Of a DNA stretch of 43,033 nucleotides, positions 26,121 to 33,045 are shown piece after piece; position 1 is the stretch's first letter; the number at the start of each line of letters is the position of its first letter. The stretch comes from Seleniivibrio woodruffii (GTDB taxonomy: Bacteria; Chrysiogenota; Deferribacteres; Deferribacterales; Geovibrionaceae): contig NZ_JAJUIS010000013.1 in NCBI RefSeq assembly GCF_029267515.1, forward strand, positions 1 through 43,033, given 5' to 3'. The translations under genes were made by a program, and so were the position numbers. The notes under the pieces were generated by a model. That model had not been told where the DNA came from and searched no databases. It saw only the letters and a program-made list of their open reading frames with translations.

Positions 26121-27065
26121 TTAATGCGAAAGCTGCCCCAACCTTGAGAGCCAGAACGCATACTCCTCAGCGGAAACGCTGCTGTTCCAAAGCCCGAAAG
26201 CCACCGCGGCTAAGATAAGCGCCGTAGACACGCCTAAAACAGCGAATGGGAGATATTTCGCTTTGATATCCTTTCCGCAAGTCTGAAGGCATTCTTCGTT
26301 CTGACGCACTACTATGCAGTCATGGCAGCCTATGCAGTCAGGATTGAGAACAAGTTTGGCTTCGTGCACCTGAATGTTCATGGGACAGGCGTTCGTACAC
26401 TTCATGCAGCTTACGCAGGCATCGGCGTTCCGCTTTATAACAAACGGAGAGACCGCCGCGATAACAGAGTGGAACACCCCGTACGGGCAAAGATACTTAC
26501 ACCAGAATCCTTTAAAAAGAAGCGTAAGCGCCGACATAGAAATAACGAAAATGATTGTAATTGTGCCTGGCGAAGTGAAGAACTCCAGCATTTTTGCATC
26601 AGCCAGCTTATTGTAAGGTGACTGGAGAAAACCTTCTATGGCGGACACAGGCATGTTTACCAGGATTATATATGCAAAGAAGCCGAACAGCCCGTATTTG
26701 ACAACGGACAGAACGTATCCGGCGTATTTATTAACCCTCATTCCGCGACCTATGAGCGAAACCATTTCAGAGACAAACCCCACGGGACAGATATATCCGC
26801 AGAACGAACGGCGGAAAAGAAAGCTGACGATCATGAAGATAATGAACAGACTGAGACCCGCCGGATGCACCCAGTCGTAGCTTCCGGTGAGTATGAATCT
26901 TTTGAGCGCAGCAAGAGCGCTGATAGGCAGAAACGCCTCCACCCCGCCAGGTTTTACAATATCAAATCTTCCGCTCTGGATGTGGTTTAAAAATCTTACG
27001 AACATGATTCCCAGATAGATTGAAGACGCGAAAAAGATAAACTGAACGATTCTTCTGTTTCTCAT
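26121..27065 (-). CDS. membrane-bound [4Fe-4S] protein of the NapH/CcoG-like family
   Basis: A 314-residue inner-membrane protein with about five or six helices. Two CxxxCP motifs at helix ends (FCGYICPVGF and CKYLCPYGVF) are typical of the NapH/NosR/CcoG group. A cytoplasmic loop carries two ferredoxin-like clusters: CVSCMKCTNACP and CIGCHDC with a later CLQTC. A final helix follows (FAVLGVSTALILAAVAFGLW). Family members pass electrons between quinols and periplasmic reductases or assist metal-centre assembly. Without neighbouring nap, nos or cco genes the pathway cannot be named. The ATG at 27065 follows GGGGG. It is downstream of the glycerophosphodiesterase gene, with a weak hairpin between. 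Confidence 0.88.
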   Translation of the reverse strand: MRNRRIVQFIFFASSIYLGIMFVRFLNHIQSGRFDIVKPGGVEAFLPISALAALKRFILTGSYDWVHPAGLSLFIIFMIVSFLFRRSFCGYICPVGFVSEMVSLIGRGMRVNKYAGYVLSVVKYGLFGFFAYIILVNMPVSAIEGFLQSPYNKLADAKMLEFFTSPGTITIIFVISMSALTLLFKGFWCKYLCPYGVFHSVIAAVSPFVIKRNADACVSCMKCTNACPMNIQVHEAKLVLNPDCIGCHDCIVVRQNEECLQTCGKDIKAKYLPFAVLGVSTALILAAVAFGLWNSSVSAEEYAFWLSRLGQLSH

Positions 27066-27097
27066 TTTTTCCCCCGAAACATAGATAAAATAATTAA

Positions 27098-27118
27098 ATC
27101 CGCCGGTAATTGACGGAT
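27098..27118 (-). terminator. weak terminator after the glycerophosphodiesterase gene
   Basis: On the minus strand ATCCGTC pairs with GGCGGAT (one G-U) around a seven-base loop, followed by TTAATTATTTT. The tail is only moderately T-rich. Confidence 0.4.
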
Positions 27119-27119
27119 A

Positions 27120-27848
27120 TCAAAAAACGATGTCTATAATTCTTTCGGGGCGGTTTGTGGTGAGGCTGTCCACACCTGTTTCCTGATAAAACAGAGCCTC
27201 GGCCGGGTCGTCCACTGTCCAGACATTAAGATGCAGATCTTTCAGACGCTCACGCATGACCGGAACGTGCACACTGTCGGCGCGGGTTGAAAAACCATCC
27301 AGATTTGCCCGGCGCACCATTTTTTCAGCATGGTCGTACATTTCATCCTCAATCTGGATATTGTATCCAAACTCACCTATCCACAATGTCTTATACTCAG
27401 GCAGCAGCCTTTTTGCCTCTGCGGCGACATCGTAACCGAACCCGAAGATAACAACGTTATCAGCATGACGGTGATATGTGCGTAAAAGTTCTGAAAGAAA
27501 AGGAATTATTTCGGTTCCGCATTTTATCTCTATAAAAATATCCCGATTTTCAGGCATAAAATCCAGAACAGCGTCCAGCGAGGGGATGCGCTCACCGAGG
27601 AATTTTGAGGATTTCCAACTCCCGGCGTCACAGGTTTCAATGAGTCTGAAAGGGGTCTCGTCCGCACGGAACAGTTTATCCGAGGTTCTCGCCGTGGTGA
27701 CGTCGTGCAGGGCAATTATCCTTCCGTCGGACGTGAGCCGCACGTCAAGCTCAATGCCGTCCGCTCCCTCCTCTATCCCCATTCGGAAAGCGGAAATCGT
27801 GTTTTCGGGTGCAAGAAAAGAGGCACCCCTGTGGGCAATAATTTTCAT
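27120..27848 (-). CDS. glycerophosphodiester phosphodiesterase
   Basis: A 242-residue cytoplasmic GDPD-family enzyme that splits glycerophosphodiesters into glycerol-3-phosphate and an alcohol. The TIM-barrel motifs are IIAHRGASFLAPENT at the N-terminus, GADGIELDVRLTSDGRIIALHD with the catalytic Glu-Asp and His, FIEIKCG and LNVWTVDDP near the end. The size is like UgpQ, and there is no signal peptide. The ATG at 27848 is preferred; a TTG seven codons earlier would place the start before AGAGG. It is divergent from a secreted SGNH hydrolase and near two secreted metallophosphoesterases, a grouping that hints at use of lipid head groups, though that link is inference. Confidence 0.93.
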   Translation of the reverse strand: MKIIAHRGASFLAPENTISAFRMGIEEGADGIELDVRLTSDGRIIALHDVTTARTSDKLFRADETPFRLIETCDAGSWKSSKFLGERIPSLDAVLDFMPENRDIFIEIKCGTEIIPFLSELLRTYHRHADNVVIFGFGYDVAAEAKRLLPEYKTLWIGEFGYNIQIEDEMYDHAEKMVRRANLDGFSTRADSVHVPVMRERLKDLHLNVWTVDDPAEALFYQETGVDSLTTNRPERIIDIVF

Positions 27849-27992
27849 AATGATAAAATACCTCTGCAAAGCTGATTTGGCAATGATACAAATGGGTTTT
27901 ACAAATATACAATAAAGTCTGCTGAAATTTACTGGATTTATGTTTTATTTTGCTGTAGAACATTCGCTGCAAATACAACAGAGGGAACGAAA

Positions 27993-28811
27993 ATGCGTTT
28001 TCTATTAATAATTTTCATGCTTGCATCATCCATGATTGCACAAGCGGCAACAGCACCCAAAAGAGAATTCACCAAACCCACCGGATACGAAAGAACGGCG
28101 GAAATGTATAAAATGTACGGCATCAACGAGTTCGGACGGATATTGATGCTGGGCGATTCCATCACCCACGGAGCTTACTGGAACGAACTGATGAAACGCA
28201 GCGACGTCATAAACAGAGGCATCCCCGGCGACACTACATTCTGGATGCAGGAGCGTCTTGAATACACCACCACCGGCAGAATAGAAAAGGCGTTCGTGCT
28301 TGTCGGCATAAACGATATTTCGAAATATCAGCTTCCAGCCTCCGTTTTCAGCAGATACACGAAGATAATAGACTATCTGGTGGCACAGGGCATAAAACCG
28401 CACATCCAGTCTGTAATCTATCTGGGCAAACTGAACCCGAAATATGATGTATACAACGTAAGGATAAAAGAACTCAACGCCATGCTGAAAGACTATGCGG
28501 ACAAGAACGGCTATGCGTTCATTGATCTTAACCCCACACTGGCGCCGGACGGCTTCCTTAAAGATGAATACACCTACGACGGCACACACCTAACAGCGCT
28601 TGGCTATACACTGTGGCGCGACATCCTGACCCCCTTTATGGCAGAGACACCTGCGGAACAACAGCCGACAGCACCGGAAACAGCTCCTGCTGCGGCACCT
28701 GCCGCAACCGAAACAGCGCCGGCACCTGCGGAAACCGTACCTGTGCAGGAACCTGATATGGTTCCCGCTCCGGTTCCTGCTCCTGCACCGGAAAAGATCA
28801 CCGTTCCTTAG
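27993..28811 (+). CDS. secreted SGNH/GDSL hydrolase with Ala/Pro-rich tail
   Basis: A 272-residue exported esterase or lipase-like enzyme. Signal peptide MRFLLIIFMLASSMIAQAA is followed by the SGNH blocks: GDSITHG with nucleophile Ser56, NRGIPGD with Gly76, GIND with Asn108, and DGTHLT with Asp196 and His199. All four catalytic-block residues are present. The last 50 residues are a low-complexity tail of Ala, Pro, Thr and Glu that looks like a cell-wall or envelope-spanning linker with no domain after it. CAGAGGG precedes the ATG. Substrates of this family range from acyl esters to acetylated sugars, so none is assigned. Confidence 0.9.
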   Translation: MRFLLIIFMLASSMIAQAATAPKREFTKPTGYERTAEMYKMYGINEFGRILMLGDSITHGAYWNELMKRSDVINRGIPGDTTFWMQERLEYTTTGRIEKAFVLVGINDISKYQLPASVFSRYTKIIDYLVAQGIKPHIQSVIYLGKLNPKYDVYNVRIKELNAMLKDYADKNGYAFIDLNPTLAPDGFLKDEYTYDGTHLTALGYTLWRDILTPFMAETPAEQQPTAPETAPAAAPAATETAPAPAETVPVQEPDMVPAPVPAPAPEKITVP

Positions 28812-28826
28812 AAATAAAATAAAACT

Positions 28827-28910
28827 GCCGCATAATCCTGCGGCTTCACCATCGAGACAGGTTTCGTATTGACGGCAATCTGCAAAACAGCCTGCTGCCG
28901 ATACGAAACC
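28827..28910. other. two hairpins after the SGNH hydrolase gene
   Basis: A six-base stem gccgca/tgcggc lies at 28827-28844. A larger inverted repeat has arms ggtttcgtat (28860-28869) and atacgaaacc (28901-28910), with inner pairing ggca/tgcc. Neither has a clear T run, so termination is only one possibility. The rest of the gap up to 29038 is AT-rich and without genes. Confidence 0.5.
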
Positions 28911-29038
28911 GCTCATTACAGAATCAATCCATTGCAGATTCATATATAATTTAAATTTTAATTACATATTATTTATTATATGCGATTAATTCCCTGACAT
29001 TTTAGAGCGTTAATACAAAAAACCTCAGAGGTGACAAA

Positions 29039-30850
29039 ATGTCAGAGAACGATAATATTAAGAAAGGGATCAACAGGCGTCAGTTCATCAAATTTTCAGC
29101 GGCTTCAATGGCTGTTGTGGCGGCAGGCTCTGTTGCGGGATGCGGAAACGACAGCGACAGCACTTCGGAAACTCCCGATCCTTCCAGTCCCGAAACTCCT
29201 GAAACGTCCGTTCCCAAATCAACGCTGCCTTCAGCAAATGCTTGGAAATTCGGAATAATATCAGACACTCAGTGGACAAAGGACGACGACGGGGAAAACC
29301 CCGCATCATGCGCAGTGGATATAATTAATGCGCTCAACTCCAGCTTTGTTGAACATGGAGTTAAATTCGTTCTGCATGTCGGCGACCTTACTGATGACGG
29401 AAGAAACACCTTCACAGCGAACAACACAAAAACCGGACTCACTTATACTTACTCAGTTGCTGACGCAATGGGTATAAGAGCCAGATATGCTCAAGAGCTC
29501 TACAACAACGGTATCGGATTTTTTCCTATGAGAGGAAACCATGACGATTCCCAGTCTGCCGCTATTGAATTCAACAACTACTTTCCGCAGACAACAACTG
29601 GCGAACACAACGTTACTTCAGTTCAGACGGCTGCATATGCTGCACAAAACCCGGATACGAGTTATCTTCCTGATATAAAAAGAACCAAAACAACTTCGTT
29701 CGACATGGGGTCATCTTTTTCAAGCCCTTCAACAGCGCTTAACGGTCTTTCATACTCCTTTGACTACGATAACGTAAGGTTCGTTATACTCGATACTTTC
29801 ACCGGCACAGACGGGACAGTATATCCTGTAACCTCACAGCAGTCATGGATAAACTCCGTACTCTCATCCAGACAGACAGGAACCCACGCATTTGTTCTTT
29901 CCCATAAAGGTCTCATGACACAGGATCACACGGATATAATATTCGGAAGCAACCCCTCAGCAACCACACCGGGGCAGGATGAATTTATTACCAGTCTTTC
30001 GAACAACAAAGTAAAATACTATATCAACGGTCATGACCATATGCACGACAGAAGCTATGTGTATACGCATGACGGGGCAACTGCAAAAGTCACCCAGCTT
30101 GTAACAGCTTCAGACAGTTCAAAATTTTACACACCTGCGAACCCCTCAAACGATCAAACATACTGCAGCGGTCTCAGACAGAAACTTATAAGCCAGGAAC
30201 TCTACGGAATCGGTTATTACATAGTAACCGTTGACGGCGAACATGTAACTTTTGAATATTACTCGGCACCCAGCTATTCTGCGGATTCCATAACCACAAC
30301 GCCGGCACTGCGCTTCGCAAAAAAAGAAACTTTCGGTTACAGCCTGAAAGGAACAGATTTTCTGATAGCCTACGGTGCGTCCTACAATACTGTAGACCTG
30401 ACAAGCACAGGCGGAACAAGGGCAAAGATTATTGACGGAAGAAATGCGAACGTTGCCAGCGACCTCGCCGGCAGAAGGTTCAATGTTGAAGTGAACGCAG
30501 GGTTCTATTCCGCTGATGATGCGACATCAAGCGATATTCTCAGCCTCAGAGGCATGGATTATACAATGGGAAGCACTGTCACAGACGTTTTCACTCTTTC
30601 AATGAGCTATACAGATACGAGCATAACGGATGCGGATATCAACGATCAGACCTTCGGACTGGCAAAACTCAACGATAACGGAGTATGGGAAAACGCTGTC
30701 ATTGCAAATTCAGGCGGGAAAGCCGAATTTGTTAAAGGTGAATGGACCGATGGTTATACACTTGGAACATGGGGAGTTGACACCACATCCAAAACAGTCT
30801 GGGCTGTAATCAACAGCAACGGATTCTTTTCTGCAGTAAAAGGTATATAA
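29039..30850 (+). CDS. Tat-exported lipoprotein metallophosphoesterase (paralogue 1)
   Basis: A 603-residue calcineurin-like phosphoesterase. The N-terminus has a twin-arginine motif (NRRQFIKF, Arg13-Arg14), a hydrophobic stretch and a lipobox ending at Cys35 (SVAGC), so the protein is probably exported folded and lipid-anchored. A Ser/Pro/Thr/Glu linker (36-62) follows. The metal-binding motifs are SDTQW (Asp76), GDLTDDG (Asp116), GNHDD (Asn167, His168), SHKG, and GHDHMH (331-336). After about residue 400 comes an unrecognised beta-rich C-terminal region of about 200 residues. The substrate is unknown; phosphomono- or diesters are expected. AGAGGTGA precedes the ATG and a strong terminator follows. 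A close paralogue is next. Confidence 0.93.
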   Translation: MSENDNIKKGINRRQFIKFSAASMAVVAAGSVAGCGNDSDSTSETPDPSSPETPETSVPKSTLPSANAWKFGIISDTQWTKDDDGENPASCAVDIINALNSSFVEHGVKFVLHVGDLTDDGRNTFTANNTKTGLTYTYSVADAMGIRARYAQELYNNGIGFFPMRGNHDDSQSAAIEFNNYFPQTTTGEHNVTSVQTAAYAAQNPDTSYLPDIKRTKTTSFDMGSSFSSPSTALNGLSYSFDYDNVRFVILDTFTGTDGTVYPVTSQQSWINSVLSSRQTGTHAFVLSHKGLMTQDHTDIIFGSNPSATTPGQDEFITSLSNNKVKYYINGHDHMHDRSYVYTHDGATAKVTQLVTASDSSKFYTPANPSNDQTYCSGLRQKLISQELYGIGYYIVTVDGEHVTFEYYSAPSYSADSITTTPALRFAKKETFGYSLKGTDFLIAYGASYNTVDLTSTGGTRAKIIDGRNANVASDLAGRRFNVEVNAGFYSADDATSSDILSLRGMDYTMGSTVTDVFTLSMSYTDTSITDADINDQTFGLAKLNDNGVWENAVIANSGGKAEFVKGEWTDGYTLGTWGVDTTSKTVWAVINSNGFFSAVKGI

Positions 30851-30868
30851 TTCTATTAAGATTCATAG

Positions 30869-30898
30869 AAAAAAGGGTGGCTCCGGTCACCCTTTTTT
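30869..30898 (+). terminator. terminator between the two metallophosphoesterase genes
   Basis: The stem aaaaaagggtg pairs with cacccttttt around an eight-base loop and ends in six T. It separates the transcripts of the two paralogues, only 16 bases before the second ATG. Confidence 0.9.
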
Positions 30899-30899
30899 G

Positions 30900-30908
30900 T
30901 GCTATGAT
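30900..30908 (+). promoter_or_regulatory. extended -10 promoter for metallophosphoesterase 2
   Basis: TGC followed by TATGAT (30903-30908) is an extended -10 element, in the tail of the preceding terminator. Transcription would begin at about 30914-30915, at or beside the A of the start codon. No convincing -35 box is seen. Confidence 0.45.
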
Positions 30909-30913
30909 AACCT

Positions 30914-32605
30914 ATGTTAAACAGAAGGAAGTTCATAAAGCTGTCCGCTGCGGTTCTGACAATGATATCCGCCGGATGCTTCCCGCGAGAAAAAAAGAAA
31001 GCACTGAAACAGCCGCCGTCTTCAAAAATACCCTCCAGTTCCGCATGGAAATTCGGTATCATGTCCGACAGTCAGTGGATGGGTGACGACAACGGTAAAA
31101 ATCCGGCATCCTGCGCGGTTGAGATAATCAATGCGCTTAACGCGGAGTTCATCCGCCAAGGTGTCGAACTCGTTCTGCATGTCGGCGATCTTACAGACAG
31201 CGGAAGGGAACCCTTCGCCGTTTACAACAAAAGCACAGAACAGACTGACGTATATTCCACTTCCGACGCAATAGGAATAAGAGCACGGTATGCGCAGGCG
31301 CTTTACAACAGCGGAATAGCCTTTTATCCCATCCGCGGAAACCACGACGACTCGCAGATAGCCGCCATAGAGTTCCTGAAATATTTCCCGCAGACATCAG
31401 ACGGCACACAGAACGATGAAAAGGCGCAGAAAGCTGCCTTTGAAGCGTTTAATCCCGATGCCGGAAATCTACCAGACATACGAAGAAAAGGCGGAGCGTT
31501 CAGACTTGGGAGCGATTTTTCTTTCCCGTCCGACAGCCTGAAAGGTCTGTCTTACTCGTTCGACCACAGAAACGTGCGCTTCATTACGGCTGACCAATAC
31601 ACCGCCCCCGACGGCAGAGAACACCCCATACGCGGTCAGCAGGAATGGATAACCTCCCGTTTGAAAAGTAAAAAAGAACACGCGCTGGTTTTCACCCACA
31701 AAGGACTGCTTACCCAGCACAACAGGGGCATCCTTTTCGGCGCGGAACCCTCACCCTCCACACCCGGTCAGGACGAGTTCATCAGAGCCATGGCAGACAA
31801 CGGCGCGCAATATCTTATCTGCGGACACGACCATATGCACGACCGCAGCCGGGTTTATACCACAGATGGCAAAACCTCATATGTAAATCAGCTCATAACC
31901 GCTTCCAACAGCTCGAAATTTTATTTTCCGCGCAGACCATCCAACGACGAAGCCTTCTGCGGCGGCAAACGCCAGAAGCTGATCAGTCAGGAACTTTTCG
32001 CCATCGGCTATTATACCGTTACAGTTGACGGCGGGCACATGACATTCGACTATTATTCATCCGTATGCCGCACCGCAGACACCATCTCGGACACGCCATA
32101 TCTCACTTTCAGCCATAAAGAAACCTTCGGATACAGCCTTAACGGGAAAAACTTCCTTATAGAATATGGCAAACCATACACAGCAGTGGACATCACATCT
32201 GCAAACGGCACGCGGGCGAGGATACTGGACGGGATAAACATACGCGATGCAAAGGATTTGGCGGGACGCAGGTTCAGTGTGGAAGTCAACGCCGGATTCT
32301 ATCCGCGGGATGAGGCAACGGCAGGCGATATACTGTTTCTGCGCGGAATGGACTTTTCAACCTTAAATACGGACATATATACCCTTTCAATGAGCTACGG
32401 ACAGGGCGAACCCTGTCTCGCAAGGCTTGACAGCCGCGGTTTCTGGCGCAAGGCTGCGGATTTTAACATAGGCGGCGTAAAACAGTTCGTCCGCGGTGCA
32501 TGGCAACCTGAATACACGCTGGGCACATACGGAATCGATACCTCGTCAAAGACCGTCTGGGCGGTTATCAACACCAACGGAATATTTTCACCCGTAATTT
32601 TCTGA
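30914..32605 (+). CDS. Tat-exported lipoprotein metallophosphoesterase (paralogue 2)
   Basis: A 563-residue paralogue of the preceding gene with the same order of motifs: NRRKFIKL (Arg4-Arg5), lipobox cysteine at 22 (ISAGC), SDSQW, GDLTDSG, GNHDD, THKG, GHDHMH and the same C-terminal region including LRGMDF. The linker after the lipobox is shorter. The start at 30914 is fixed by the need for the Tat motif, which lies directly after it. No Shine-Dalgarno is visible in the 15 bases upstream, and an extended -10 sits so close that the mRNA may be leaderless. Tandem retention with separate transcription suggests the two copies differ in expression or substrate. Confidence 0.92.
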   Translation: MLNRRKFIKLSAAVLTMISAGCFPREKKKALKQPPSSKIPSSSAWKFGIMSDSQWMGDDNGKNPASCAVEIINALNAEFIRQGVELVLHVGDLTDSGREPFAVYNKSTEQTDVYSTSDAIGIRARYAQALYNSGIAFYPIRGNHDDSQIAAIEFLKYFPQTSDGTQNDEKAQKAAFEAFNPDAGNLPDIRRKGGAFRLGSDFSFPSDSLKGLSYSFDHRNVRFITADQYTAPDGREHPIRGQQEWITSRLKSKKEHALVFTHKGLLTQHNRGILFGAEPSPSTPGQDEFIRAMADNGAQYLICGHDHMHDRSRVYTTDGKTSYVNQLITASNSSKFYFPRRPSNDEAFCGGKRQKLISQELFAIGYYTVTVDGGHMTFDYYSSVCRTADTISDTPYLTFSHKETFGYSLNGKNFLIEYGKPYTAVDITSANGTRARILDGINIRDAKDLAGRRFSVEVNAGFYPRDEATAGDILFLRGMDFSTLNTDIYTLSMSYGQGEPCLARLDSRGFWRKAADFNIGGVKQFVRGAWQPEYTLGTYGIDTSSKTVWAVINTNGIFSPVIF

Positions 32606-32615
32606 TTTTCCTACC

Positions 32616-32660
32616 TTGACACAACGCACTCTTTAGACTAACGTATGAATATATATTCAT
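32616..32660 (+). promoter_or_regulatory. cad promoter and palindromic ArsR-family operator
   Basis: TTGACA (32616-32621) is followed after 17 bases by TAACGT (32639-32644), a weak -10. Abutting it is a perfect 16-bp palindrome ATGAATATATATTCAT (32645-32660), the kind of imperfect or perfect TGAA-n-TTCA dyad bound by SmtB/CadC repressors. Binding would block the transcription start. Confidence 0.82.
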
Positions 32661-32675
32661 TTGTTTGAGGATAAT

Positions 32676-33035
32676 ATGGAAGACATAATCGTATGCGAAA
32701 AGAACTGCAATCATGACGAAAAAGCCGTGTGCATAGCTAAGGCGGCGATGCTGCCGGAATCAGATATTCAGCGTCTGGCGGAAATGTTCAAAATTCTCGG
32801 CGACCCCACACGCATAAAGATACTCCATGCGCTCACAGGTCGCGAGCTTTGCGTATGCGACCTCGCCGAAACCATAGGCATGGGTCAGTCGGCAATCTCG
32901 CACCAGCTTCGGATGCTGAAAGGATACAGGCTGGTGAAATACAGAAAAGAAGGAAAAGAAGTTATATATTCTCTGGACGATGCGCATATTCTCGGGCTTC
33001 TGTGCATGGGTCTGGATCACATAAACCATTCATAG
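32676..33035 (+). CDS. cadC: CadC-type ArsR/SmtB metal-responsive repressor
   Basis: A 119-residue winged-helix repressor that releases DNA on binding metal. The ATG at 32676 follows TTTGAGG; a TTG five codons earlier overlaps the operator's edge and is less likely. Metal ligands match Staphylococcus CadC in spacing: Cys7 and Cys11 at the N-terminus (VCEKNCNHDE) and Cys59 and Cys61 in ELCVCDLAE, the thiolate site for Cd, Pb or Bi. The C-terminal helix (DDAHILGLLCMGLDHINH) also keeps Asp and His residues that could form the zinc site of SmtB. The recognition helix is QSAISHQLRML. It lies 10 bases upstream of the ATPase gene in one transcript. Confidence 0.93.
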   Translation: MEDIIVCEKNCNHDEKAVCIAKAAMLPESDIQRLAEMFKILGDPTRIKILHALTGRELCVCDLAETIGMGQSAISHQLRMLKGYRLVKYRKEGKEVIYSLDDAHILGLLCMGLDHINHS

Positions 33036-33045
33036 GGAGCCTGAT

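Noticed and set aside
25792-26147. Plus-strand frames rich in Pro, Arg and Leu
   Set aside because: The stretch is the complement of RNase P RNA, recognised by its universal motifs.
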